From contig JAUWQK010000005.1 in the NCBI GenBank assembly GCA_030611115.1, forward strand, positions 1 through 16,115: a stretch of DNA of 16,115 bases, read 5' to 3'. The translations under genes and the position numbers were made by a program. The stretch comes from Deltaproteobacteria bacterium. Lineage in GTDB: Bacteria; Desulfobacterota; Desulfobacteria; Desulfobacterales; ETH-SRB1. Below the pieces are notes generated by a model, which made no database searches, had not been told where the DNA came from, and saw only the letters and a program-made list of their open reading frames with translations. Below, in pieces: positions 7,918 to 16,115 of this stretch (positions within the stretch are counted from its first letter, which is position 1; each line of letters starts with the position of its first letter).

Positions 7918-10900
7918 ATGGATGAATTAATAACAATTCCGAATTATTATATTGTTGAAAAGTTAGGTGAGGGCTCCCAGTCCGTCGTTTATAAAGGTTT
8001 TCATAAAAAAAACCCTCATCGGCCATTGGTTATTAAGATTCTGAAAGCAGCATCCATATCTGAAGATCAAAAAAGACATTTTCGGCAGAAGATCGAGCAT
8101 CTTAAGGTTTTAAACGATATCCGCCTTATCACGCCTTTATCCTTTGAGGTGAGAAAAAACGTCCTGTTTTTTACCAAAGACTATTTCCAGGGGATAACTC
8201 TTGACCAGTGGTCCGGGAAACAAAAAAGAATTAACTTAAATGATTTTTTCACCGTAGCTTGCGGGATAGCGGAAGCTCTCAATAAGGCTCATGAGGCAGG
8301 TATTATTCACGGCGGCATCAAGCCGCATAATATATTAATTCAGCCGGAGTCTCTTGATATCCGGTTAATTGATTTTATAACCTCTATTGATGTAAGCGAT
8401 ATAAGTCATTTCATTTATGACCGCGGTTTTGTGGAGGATACTCTTGCCTATACTTCTCCCGAGCAGACCGGACGAATCAACTATAGAGTCGATTTTTCAA
8501 GCGATCTCTATTCGCTGGGGATTACCTGCTATAAATTGCTGACTGGGCGACTTCCTTTTTTTTCTACCGACCCACTCGAATTAATCCATTCCCACCTTGC
8601 GGAAGAGGCATCGCTGGTTCACGAATTAAATCCCGCTATTCCTTCCGTGCTGGGTAAAATCATAGCCAAACAAATGCTCAAACAGCCTGAGAAACGTTAC
8701 CAGAGCGCCACCGGGCTTCTGGCCGATCTCATGCAGTGCCGGGATGAATATGCAGCAAGAGGTGCGATCAGCGAATTTCCTTTAGGAATTCATGATCGTA
8801 CCCATCGAGTTGCCTTTGTTTCAAAGATGGTGGGACGCGATATAGAAGCTGAAATTATACTTGAGGAATATGATAAAGCAGCTCAAGGCTTTTTCAACTC
8901 TCTATTCATATCAGGGCTTCCAGGCATTGGTAAAACCCGATTGATTCAAGCGCTTCAGAAACCTATCGTGGAACACAGGGGTTATTTTACATCAGGAAAG
9001 TTCGATGTTTATCAAAAGAATATTCCGTATAGCTCTATTATTCATGCTCTAAGAAATCTGGTGAGAACCTTTTTGACGGAAAGTAACGAAAGCGTTGTTT
9101 TCTGGAAGCAAAAAATTATCAAAGCGGTTGGAAACAATGGCACGGTGGTCATTGATGCGATACCGGAACTGGAGATCCTGATAGGCCCTCAACCGGAAGT
9201 TAAACCTCTTCCTCCTGTGGAATCCAGAAACCGTTTCCATGATGTCTTTGGCCGTTTTTTGACTTGCCTGGCCGCAGAAGAACATCCGCTTGTGCTTTTT
9301 ATTGACGATCTTCAGTGGTGTGATATCGCTTCCTTTGATTTTCTTGCCAACATATTTGACAACTATAAGGAACATCAATACCTGTTCTTAATAGGAGCTT
9401 ATCGGCATAATGAGGTGGACTCAAGCCATCCCCTGACAAAGTTATTACAAAGCCTCAAAAAAGACGCCCGACCCATGAAAGAAGTCAGGCTGGAACCACT
9501 TAAACCCGAGCACTGCCATGATATGGTCTCCTATATCCTTGGTTTGCCCCTTTCACAAGTCAAGTTCTTAGCCGGTTTTATAGCCGAACTGACAGAAGGT
9601 AATCCTCTGTTTGTGAGCGAGATGCTGTCCTATATATATAACGAAGATTTGCTCATTTTAGATGAAAACATGCAATGGCAATGGGATATGGACAGGATAG
9701 CTCGTTCCGACATGCCGGCCACAGTAGTATCGCTTTTTACCACGAAGATAAAAAAACTACCCGATGATACTTTTGAGCTGCTCGAATACTGCGCCTGCAG
9801 GGGAAACCGTTTTATACCTGATGAAATTGCCCTGACAAGAGAAATTACGTTGCTTAAAACATTTGAAAAGTTAAAGCCGGCTTTGAGCCAGGGACTTTTA
9901 ATAGAAAGCAAAGATCAATTGCAATTTGTTCATGACCGGGTACAGGAGGCAACTCTGACGCTGATAAAACCCGAAAGAAAGCGGCAGATACATTGGCAGA
10001 TCGGAGAGCATCTCCTTTCCGCTGTGCCCAAAGGATCTGATCTGGAAAAACTGGATAACCTGTTTACCATTGTTTCTCACCTGCACTTAGGAAAAGAAAG
10101 TATCTTAGACAGAAATGTCGCCTACCGATTATCTGATATCAGCTATCATGCCGGCAACAAGGCCCTGGGTTCGCTGGCAACAGAAGCAGCCAATGACTAT
10201 TTTCGGCAAAGTCTTGAGGTCTTGCCGGATGACTGCTGGGAGGTACAATATGACAGGACATTTAAAATATACCGGAAACTGGCAAAAACCGAGCTGATGT
10301 GCGGAAAATATGAAAACTCGGAAAAACTGCTCAATCAATTGCTTGAACGTGCCAAAACTGATCTGGACAAAGCCGAAGCACTGGCCGAACAGACAACTTC
10401 ACTTTCATCTATAGGCAATTTTATAAAAGCAATTGAAACTGCTAACCGCGGGCTGGCATTTTTCGGAAAATCGATTCCGGATGATCCTGAGATAGCGGAA
10501 CAAAAACGTGAGCAATTGATGAATGAGATCGACTCTCAATATGCTGTTAACATTTGGGACGCTCTTCTTGATATGCCGTTTACCAGGGAAAGAAAGAGTA
10601 AGATTGAATTGGCGTTTTACAGTGAACTTATCCCGGATTTATACATGTCCGGTCTGGTGCCTCAACTTTATCTTTCGGCAGCGCAGTCAACCCGGTACTG
10701 CCTGGAAGGCGGCATGGATGAATCGGTAATCTACTCTCTTTCTATCATGGGCCTCTATTTAGGAGAGCAGGGAGAATTTGAGCGGGCCTTTAGATATGAG
10801 GACCTGGCTCGCAACTTGTCGGCAATGTATCCGAACACCTTTGGAGCCACTCGTGGAATGAACGGAGTAGTATGGTGTAACATGCATTCGAGGAGTCATC

Positions 10901-12999
10901 CCGAAGAAGTGGTCAACTATTGCCTTAAAGCAATTCAGTGTGGAAGGAACTGTGGTGACCTTTATAATGCGGGTCTTTCCTATGGGCCACTGATGTGGAA
11001 CCTTCAGGTGCAGGGGGCCAGCCTGCTTGCTGTCGAGGATTACGCCAACGAGTGTCTTCAGTTTTCTCAGAAATATCACTTGTCTTTTTCAGTTGCTCTG
11101 GCCGAAGCGATGCAGGCCGGCTGGATTGAGCCCATGAAAAAAGATTATACACCCATTCCCATGGATGAAAAGATTAAAAAATGGGACAGGGACAATCATA
11201 TTGCCGCTGCAGGGATCTATTATGTGCACATGGCTTTGACCTCTTATTATTTCGGGGAGTATGAAAATGCTGAAGAGTATTTATTTAAAGTCAGACAGTA
11301 TATGAGAGGGCTTACCGATAATGTGCTGAAGAGACAGTGGCATGCCTTTCAGGTGCTGAATGCCCTCAGGCTGCATGAAAGGGGAAAAGTTTACGAAAGT
11401 AAAGAAAAATTATTATCTTACATTCAACCGCTCATCAAAAAGATTGAAACCTGGGCTCAATTCGGACCAACGCTTAAACCTTATCTTGCTTTTATCCATG
11501 CAGAATTAGAAAGAGTTACCGGCGATTTCAGAAAAGCCAGAAGTCTCTATTTTGATGCTATAGCTGTTGCGCATGAACAGCGATTTACTCTGCTGGAAGC
11601 TCACCTTAATGAATGCAGAGCCGAACTTCTCAAGAACGCCGGCATAGGTACGGAGAAAGTTTACTTTGCCGAAGCAATCCGTTTGTATAAAAGTTGCCAT
11701 GCTGAACGTAAAGAAATCTTTCTCATGGAGAAATATCCGGAGTATTTTGAGGAAGAAGCTCCTGCATACATGCCGGAAGAAGTAGAGCTGGCTGGCTATA
11801 CCCTCCCAAGTCTGGATGTTGACTACCTGATGAAATCCTCTCTTGCTATTTCAGCAGAGATCGATCCGGATGTCCTGTTGAAAAGAATTATGAATGTTGT
11901 TCTGGAGGCCTCGGGAGCCCAGCACGGGTATCTTCTGGTTGAAGAGGACGGGAGTTTCATTGTCTGCGCTGAAAGTCACATCACTGAAAAAGGTGTGGTC
12001 CGAACCGTCAAATATGATTTTGAAGATGCCGTAGATATTTGTAAGGCGATCATCCGTTATGTGCATCGAACCAAAGAGATGCTGACCCTGAACAATGCTT
12101 CGGAAGAGGGTGAATTTAAGGACAATCCCGAGGTTCAGACCATGCGGCTTCGCTCTGTCCTTTGTCTCCCCCTGATCAAACAGTCCAGTATAATCGGAAT
12201 TCTATATCTCGAAAACCGTTTGTCTGATGAGGTTTTCACCTCGGAAAAGGCAAGGATGACCGAACTCCTGGCCTCACAAGCGGCCATTTCTCTGGAAAAC
12301 GCCCGACTATTAGATCAGATGAAAAAGACAGAAGAGCAGATTAAGGAATCCCTTAGCGAGAAAGAAGTACTTCTCAGGGAAATTCATCATCGGGTTAAAA
12401 ATAATTTACAGATTATTTCCAGTCTGTTCAGGCTTCAATCCGCATATATCAGGGACGAATATGACATGGAGATATTCAAGGAAAGCCAAAGTCGTGTGAG
12501 GTCAATGGCGCTAATCCATGAAAGACTGTATCAATCAAAGGACCTGGCAAAAATTGACTTTGCTGAATACACCAATAAGCTTGTGACTCATCTGCTGAGT
12601 TTATATGCGATACATCCGGAGATCATTACTGTGGACATAAGTATTGATGATGTCTTTCTGAGTATTGATATCGCCGTACCTTGCGGTTTGATTATAAATG
12701 AGCTTGTTTCAAATTGTCTGAAACACGCTTTCCCGGAGAGCACTAAAGGCAAAATACGCGTCGAACTTAGCATGGCAGAGGATTTGCCTGTTCAAGACGA
12801 ACAAGCAAGTAATATGGTTACATTAATTGTCAGTGATAATGGTGCCGGCTTCCCAAAAGATGTGGACTTTCGCAGCACGGAAACATTGGGTTTGGAATTA
12901 GTAACTACTTTAGTAAAACAGCTTAAAGGTACCATTGAGCTTAATAGAAGTCGTGGAACAGAGTTTAAGATTACCTTCCCCTCGTTGAGAAAAAATTGA
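7918..12999 (+). CDS. Pseudokinase-AAA-TPR-GAF-HisKA_2 sensor histidine kinase
   Basis: This 1693-residue cytoplasmic multi-domain protein has the architecture of large bacterial kinase/ATPase/GAF sensor kinases. Residues about 8-280 form a Ser/Thr kinase fold with a Gly loop [11 protein letters not shown] and Lys40 in LVIKIL, and the SPEQTGR segment; however, HRD is replaced by His131-Gly-Gly (catalytic Asp is Gly133) and DFG by Asp152-Phe-Ile, so phosphotransfer is unlikely. An AAA_16 ATPase follows with Walker A GLPGIGKT (333-340, Lys339) and Walker [11 protein letters not shown] (458-467). About 700-1270 is helical repeats of TPR kind. GAF is at about 1318-1462. HisKA_2 has [11 protein letters not shown] with His1490/His1491, and HATPase carries [12 protein letters not shown] (about 1594) and DNGAGFP (about 1640). 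No SD precedes the ATG; the upstream stop TGA at 7876-7878 is in the same frame. It has no membrane segment, so it probably receives a signal through the CHASE2 partner. Confidence 0.95.
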   Translation: MDELITIPNYYIVEKLGEGSQSVVYKGFHKKNPHRPLVIKILKAASISEDQKRHFRQKIEHLKVLNDIRLITPLSFEVRKNVLFFTKDYFQGITLDQWSGKQKRINLNDFFTVACGIAEALNKAHEAGIIHGGIKPHNILIQPESLDIRLIDFITSIDVSDISHFIYDRGFVEDTLAYTSPEQTGRINYRVDFSSDLYSLGITCYKLLTGRLPFFSTDPLELIHSHLAEEASLVHELNPAIPSVLGKIIAKQMLKQPEKRYQSATGLLADLMQCRDEYAARGAISEFPLGIHDRTHRVAFVSKMVGRDIEAEIILEEYDKAAQGFFNSLFISGLPGIGKTRLIQALQKPIVEHRGYFTSGKFDVYQKNIPYSSIIHALRNLVRTFLTESNESVVFWKQKIIKAVGNNGTVVIDAIPELEILIGPQPEVKPLPPVESRNRFHDVFGRFLTCLAAEEHPLVLFIDDLQWCDIASFDFLANIFDNYKEHQYLFLIGAYRHNEVDSSHPLTKLLQSLKKDARPMKEVRLEPLKPEHCHDMVSYILGLPLSQVKFLAGFIAELTEGNPLFVSEMLSYIYNEDLLILDENMQWQWDMDRIARSDMPATVVSLFTTKIKKLPDDTFELLEYCACRGNRFIPDEIALTREITLLKTFEKLKPALSQGLLIESKDQLQFVHDRVQEATLTLIKPERKRQIHWQIGEHLLSAVPKGSDLEKLDNLFTIVSHLHLGKESILDRNVAYRLSDISYHAGNKALGSLATEAANDYFRQSLEVLPDDCWEVQYDRTFKIYRKLAKTELMCGKYENSEKLLNQLLERAKTDLDKAEALAEQTTSLSSIGNFIKAIETANRGLAFFGKSIPDDPEIAEQKREQLMNEIDSQYAVNIWDALLDMPFTRERKSKIELAFYSELIPDLYMSGLVPQLYLSAAQSTRYCLEGGMDESVIYSLSIMGLYLGEQGEFERAFRYEDLARNLSAMYPNTFGATRGMNGVVWCNMHSRSHPEEVVNYCLKAIQCGRNCGDLYNAGLSYGPLMWNLQVQGASLLAVEDYANECLQFSQKYHLSFSVALAEAMQAGWIEPMKKDYTPIPMDEKIKKWDRDNHIAAAGIYYVHMALTSYYFGEYENAEEYLFKVRQYMRGLTDNVLKRQWHAFQVLNALRLHERGKVYESKEKLLSYIQPLIKKIETWAQFGPTLKPYLAFIHAELERVTGDFRKARSLYFDAIAVAHEQRFTLLEAHLNECRAELLKNAGIGTEKVYFAEAIRLYKSCHAERKEIFLMEKYPEYFEEEAPAYMPEEVELAGYTLPSLDVDYLMKSSLAISAEIDPDVLLKRIMNVVLEASGAQHGYLLVEEDGSFIVCAESHITEKGVVRTVKYDFEDAVDICKAIIRYVHRTKEMLTLNNASEEGEFKDNPEVQTMRLRSVLCLPLIKQSSIIGILYLENRLSDEVFTSEKARMTELLASQAAISLENARLLDQMKKTEEQIKESLSEKEVLLREIHHRVKNNLQIISSLFRLQSAYIRDEYDMEIFKESQSRVRSMALIHERLYQSKDLAKIDFAEYTNKLVTHLLSLYAIHPEIITVDISIDDVFLSIDIAVPCGLIINELVSNCLKHAFPESTKGKIRVELSMAEDLPVQDEQASNMVTLIVSDNGAGFPKDVDFRSTETLGLELVTTLVKQLKGTIELNRSRGTEFKITFPSLRKN

Positions 13000-13085
13000 T
13001 GATTGTTGATTGAAGGTATTCTATTAATTTTATAATAAAAAGACAGAGCGAAGCGATTCCACAAATCGACAATCATCAATTTTTT
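12990..13085. repeat. Long inverted repeat (22-bp arms) with 52-nt loop
   Basis: The left arm 12990-13011 begins AAAAAATTGATGATTG and the right arm 13064-13085 is its reverse complement with a single difference (a G-T wobble near the loop side, T in the left arm at 13007 facing G13068). The 52-nt loop runs 13012-13063 and contains the GCGAAGC mini-hairpin sequence. The left arm contains the stop codon of the upstream kinase gene (12997-12999). The right arm ends in six T. It could be a bidirectional terminator, a MITE-like or REP-like element, or a recombination remnant. It splits the two kinase genes. Confidence 0.8.
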
Positions 13086-13158
13086 GTTAATCTTAGGATA
13101 GTGGCCGAAGTTAGAATCAAACCCGAAATCAGGGTTATAAGACAAAGGAGCCAGGGAG

Positions 13159-15840
13159 ATGTCGAATTCACGAATTCTGATTGTTGAAGATGAAGGCATT
13201 ATAGCCAAGGATATACAAAGCACGTTAAACCGTTCGGGATATTCCGTTGTTGGTATCGCCTCTTCCGGTGAGGAAGCCATTAAAAAAGCAATGGAAATAC
13301 ATCCGGATATAGTACTGATGGATATCGTGCTTGAAGGGGCCATGGACGGTGTGGAAGCGGCTGAGTATATTCGTGATCATTTCGATATTCCAGTAGTCTA
13401 TCTCACCGCTTATTCCGATGATGCAACATTACAGCGCGCAAAGATAACTGAGCCGTTTGGTTATATACTCAAACCTTTTCAGGAGAAAGAATTATATACG
13501 ACCATTGAGATGGCCATTTACAAACATACGATGCAAGGGAAATTAAAGGAAAGCGAACAATGGCTTGCTACCACACTCAAAAGTATAGGTGATGCGGTGA
13601 TTGCCACCGATACCGGCAAATTAATAACATTTATGAATCCGGTAGCCGAGGCTTTGACGGGCTGGAAACAGGAAGAAGCTATAGGCAAACCTCTAAAAGA
13701 TGTTTTTAAAATTATAAATGAAAAAACCGGTAAACAGGCCGATGATCCTGTTGCAAAGGTACTCAGGGAAGGTGTTATTGTTGGGCTGGCAAACCATACT
13801 GTGTTGATAGCCAAAGACGGAACGAAAAGACCTGTTGATGACAGCGGTGCGCCTATCAGAGATGATAAGGGAAAAATTATTGGTGTGGTTCTGGTCTTCC
13901 GCGATATAACCGAGCGAAAGATAGCAGTGGAGCAACTTAGAGCATCTGAAGAAAGACATAGAAGCGTAATGGATAACATCAATGTCGGCATAACTCTGAT
14001 AAGCCGAAATATGGAAATACTGGCTTTGAATAATCAGATGAAAAAGTGGTATCCGGATATTGACATCTCACAAAAACCTATTTGCTACAAGGCTTTTAAT
14101 AAACCAGGCAGAAGCGATTTATGTACTGATTGCCCAGTATGTATAACTTTGAATGATGGAGAAGTTCATGAATCAGTATTAGACAGGATAGCTGATAATA
14201 AAGTGAGAAACTACAGAGTTATTTCCTCTCCACTTAAAGATAAAAAAGGCAAAATTATAGCAGCCATAGAGATGATTGAAGATATCACCGAGCAGAAGAA
14301 AGCACAGGAGGCGTTACAAAGGAGCGAAATTAACTACCGTGAGCTTGTGCAGAATGCGAACAGCATTATTTTACGAATGGACTCTCAGGGTAATGTCTCA
14401 TTTTTCAACGAGTTTGCCCAACAATTTTTCGGTTATACTGAAGATGAGATACTCGGCAAGAATGTGGTCGGCACTATAGTGCCGGAGAAAGAAAGCACAG
14501 GCCGCGACCTTGCAGCAATGATCCGGGACATCGGGCTTAACCCTGAAAAACATGCTAGTAATGAGAATGAAAACATGCGGAAAGACGGTGGAAGGGTATG
14601 GGTTTCATGGACAAATAAGGCTATTCTTGACAAGGATGGAAACATAGTAGAAATACTTTGCGTTGGTAATGATGTTACTAAGCGCAAGCTACTTGAAAGG
14701 CAATTTCTTCGGGCCCTGAAGATGGAATCCATCGGGACTCTGGCCGGAGGCATTGCCCACGACTTCAACAATCTGCTAATGGGGATACTTGGCAATGCAT
14801 CCTTAATGCTGATGAATAGCGATCCGGCAGATCCAAAATACAACAGGCTGAAAAGCATAGAAAGACAGGTCGAAAGCGGATCTAAGCTAACTTCGCAGCT
14901 TTTAGGGTATGCGAGGAAGGGAAAATATGAACTAAAACCTATTAATCTGAATCAGTTGGTGAAAGATACTTCTGAGCTTTTCGGTAGAACCAGAAAGGAC
15001 ATTTCGATTTATTTGGAGCTATCGCCCGATCTTTTTGCAGTTGAGGCAGATAAGGGTCAGATCGAACAGGTTTTGTGGAACCTGTATGTTAATGCGGCTG
15101 ATGCTATGCCGGGTGGAGGCGATTTTATTTTGAAGACCTTTAATACAGACCACAAGAATATGAAAGGCAGGGTATATATCCCCAAGCCCGGCAAGTATGT
15201 TGAGCTGGCTGTTACCGACACAGGGGTGGGCATGGACAAAGAGATCCAAGAACGAATATTTGATCCGTTTTTTACTACCAAAGAGATGGGCCGTGGAACC
15301 GGTCTTGGCCTGGCCTCAGCCTATGGCATCATAAAGGGACACGATGGATATATTGATGTAAAATCCAAAAAGGGTGAGGGTTCTACCTTCAGCGTTTATT
15401 TGCCTGCATCAGAAAAAAAGATTGCAAAAGCCGCCAGGATTACAGAAAAGTTGTTAAAGGGAACCGAAACTGTTCTTTTGGTAGATGATGAAGAGATTAT
15501 CTTAGATATAGGGCGCGATTTACTGAAAGCCATAGGCTGTAGAGCACTCACGGCCAGAGGTGGACGTGAGGCAATTGAGCTGTATCAGAAAAATCAGGAT
15601 GACATAAACATTGTCATTTTAGACATGATTATGCCCAATATGTCTGGTGGTGAGGTTTATGACCGCATGAAGGAGATTAACCCTGATGTAAAGGTACTTC
15701 TTTCAAGCGGCTACAGCATAAACGATCAGGCAACTGATATATTAAGCCGTGGCTGCAACGGCTTTATTCAGAAACCGTTCACTATAAATGAGCTGTCCCT
15801 ATCAATAAGACAAATTCTTGACAAGAAATTGACTCCCTAA
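13159..15840 (+). CDS. Hybrid histidine kinase, REC-PAS-PAS-PAS-HisKA-HATPase-REC
   Basis: This 893-residue cytoplasmic sensor kinase has two receiver domains and no membrane helix. REC1 (about 5-120) has Glu10-Asp11, phospho-acceptor Asp55 in VLMDIVL and Lys105 in GYILKPF. PAS1 runs about 135-255, PAS2 about 263-385 and PAS3 about 389-515. PAS2 contains Cys309, Cys322, Cys325 and Cys328, a C-x12-C-x2-C-x2-C cluster. The HisKA H-box reads [10 protein letters not shown] with His534. HATPase carries [20 protein letters not shown] and [11 protein letters not shown] (about 630-750). REC2 (about 768-890) has Asp776-Asp777, Asp822 in VILDMIMP and Lys872 in QKPF. The ATG is 8 nt after AAAGGAG at 13144-13150. 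No DNA-binding output is present, so signals must leave through another protein or a phosphorelay. The gene is 159 nt from the preceding kinase and may form its own transcription unit because of the inverted repeat between them. Confidence 0.95.
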   Translation: MSNSRILIVEDEGIIAKDIQSTLNRSGYSVVGIASSGEEAIKKAMEIHPDIVLMDIVLEGAMDGVEAAEYIRDHFDIPVVYLTAYSDDATLQRAKITEPFGYILKPFQEKELYTTIEMAIYKHTMQGKLKESEQWLATTLKSIGDAVIATDTGKLITFMNPVAEALTGWKQEEAIGKPLKDVFKIINEKTGKQADDPVAKVLREGVIVGLANHTVLIAKDGTKRPVDDSGAPIRDDKGKIIGVVLVFRDITERKIAVEQLRASEERHRSVMDNINVGITLISRNMEILALNNQMKKWYPDIDISQKPICYKAFNKPGRSDLCTDCPVCITLNDGEVHESVLDRIADNKVRNYRVISSPLKDKKGKIIAAIEMIEDITEQKKAQEALQRSEINYRELVQNANSIILRMDSQGNVSFFNEFAQQFFGYTEDEILGKNVVGTIVPEKESTGRDLAAMIRDIGLNPEKHASNENENMRKDGGRVWVSWTNKAILDKDGNIVEILCVGNDVTKRKLLERQFLRALKMESIGTLAGGIAHDFNNLLMGILGNASLMLMNSDPADPKYNRLKSIERQVESGSKLTSQLLGYARKGKYELKPINLNQLVKDTSELFGRTRKDISIYLELSPDLFAVEADKGQIEQVLWNLYVNAADAMPGGGDFILKTFNTDHKNMKGRVYIPKPGKYVELAVTDTGVGMDKEIQERIFDPFFTTKEMGRGTGLGLASAYGIIKGHDGYIDVKSKKGEGSTFSVYLPASEKKIAKAARITEKLLKGTETVLLVDDEEIILDIGRDLLKAIGCRALTARGGREAIELYQKNQDDINIVILDMIMPNMSGGEVYDRMKEINPDVKVLLSSGYSINDQATDILSRGCNGFIQKPFTINELSLSIRQILDKKLTP

Positions 15841-15857
15841 TTGCGATCTGAGAACGA

Positions 15858-15878
15858 GTTGCGGGTTGCGGGTTGCGG
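15858..15878. repeat. Three tandem GTTGCGG heptamers, then T6, next to the CRISPR array
   Basis: Three perfect copies of GTTGCGG are followed by TTTTTT at 15879-15884, immediately before the first CRISPR repeat at 15887. No inverted partner was found, so it is not a hairpin terminator. It is the only simple tandem repeat seen in the window. Confidence 0.75.
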
Positions 15879-15886
15879 TTTTTTCA

Positions 15887-16115
15887 GTTTCAATCCTTGT
15901 TTTAATGGAATCTTCTCTTCAATAAAGCGAGAGGTATTAACGACGAACATGGTAAGGGTGTTTCAATCCTTGTTTTAATGGAATCTTCTCTTCAATTTTA
16001 TGACTCGAACAGAATTAGCGTCCAGGATAGCTGTTTCAATCCTTGTTTTAATGGAATCTTCTCTTCAATAACTTTGCGCAGTGGTAGTCAATGCAAGATA
16101 TTTGTTTCAATCCTT
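15887..16115 (-). CRISPR. CRISPR array edge: three full 37-nt repeats plus a partial one
   Basis: Three identical repeats lie at 15887-15923, 15960-15996 and 16033-16069, and a fourth begins at 16104 and is cut by the right edge (12 nt). On the + strand each starts GTTTCAATCC and ends TCTCTTCAAT. Spacers are 36 nt (15924-15959), 36 nt (15997-16032) and 34 nt (16070-16103), all unlike each other. Read on the minus strand the repeat ends in ATTGAAAC, the common 3' end that gives the 8-nt crRNA 5' handle in several type I and type III systems. I therefore assign minus-strand transcription; the window then shows the leader-distal end and the leader and cas genes would lie to the right. Type cannot be assigned without cas genes. 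No match between these spacers and the window was noticed by eye. Confidence 0.95.

Noticed and set aside
13120..13136. Small hairpin AACCC-GAAATCA-GGGTT before the hybrid kinase SD
   Set aside because: Only five base pairs; such hairpins occur by chance and no family of regulatory RNA fits.
12792..13343. Minus-strand 183-codon open frame across the kinase-kinase gap
   Set aside because: It is antisense to the conserved HATPase end and REC1 start, is low in recognisable sequence, and is explained as a shadow frame.
13518..13991. Minus-strand 157-codon frame inside the hybrid kinase
   Set aside because: It is antisense to PAS1 with its conserved DITERK end; composition is that of a reversed coding frame.
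15887..16115. CRISPR type assignment to type III from the repeat alone
   Set aside because: The ATTGAAAC end is shared by several type I and III systems; without cas genes the type cannot be decided.

Overview
The window is a one-directional run of eight genes on the + strand (1-15840), followed by the edge of a CRISPR array (15887 to the right end). The base composition is moderately AT-rich. Its large multi-PAS hybrid kinases, HisKA_2 kinase with an AAA/TPR middle, FecR and CHASE2 proteins, caspase-like lipoprotein and small toxin-antitoxin-like pair suggest a chromosomal accessory region of a signal-rich Gram-negative bacterium. A Desulfobacterota/deltaproteobacterial host is my best guess, but this rests on architecture only, since no marker gene is present.

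Layout: (1) 1-447 is the C-terminal part of a DUF4143-type AAA ATPase cut by the left edge. (2) 464-4009 is a very large lipoprotein with TPRs, four CARDB-like beta domains, an Ig-like domain and a C-terminal caspase (C14) domain with both catalytic residues. (3) 4060-4669 holds two small overlapping genes; the second looks like the TumE (DUF6516) toxin family. (4) 4732-5553 is a secreted DUF4384 protein, 5649-6416 a secreted FecR-domain protein and 6451-7878 a membrane CHASE2 protein. (5) 7918-12999 is a 1693-residue protein with a degenerate Ser/Thr kinase domain, AAA ATPase, helical repeats, GAF and a HisKA_2 histidine kinase. (6) 12990-13085 is a long inverted repeat. (7) 13159-15840 is a REC-PAS-PAS-PAS-HisKA-HATPase-REC hybrid kinase. 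(8) 15887-16115 is a CRISPR array edge with 37-nt repeats and 34-36-nt spacers; no cas gene lies in the window.

How they may work together (inference): the caspase lipoprotein, DUF4384 protein, FecR protein and CHASE2 sensory domain should all lie on the outer side of the inner membrane, while the two kinases are cytoplasmic. The CHASE2 protein has no output domain, and the large sensor ATPase/kinase that follows has no membrane domain; the two reading frames are separated by a single in-frame TGA. The simplest model is a split transmembrane signalling system that senses an envelope condition through FecR/CHASE2, feeds a phosphorelay that ends in REC domains, and is genetically tied to a periplasm-facing caspase effector. 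Whether the CRISPR array is functionally connected or just a neighbour cannot be told from this window.
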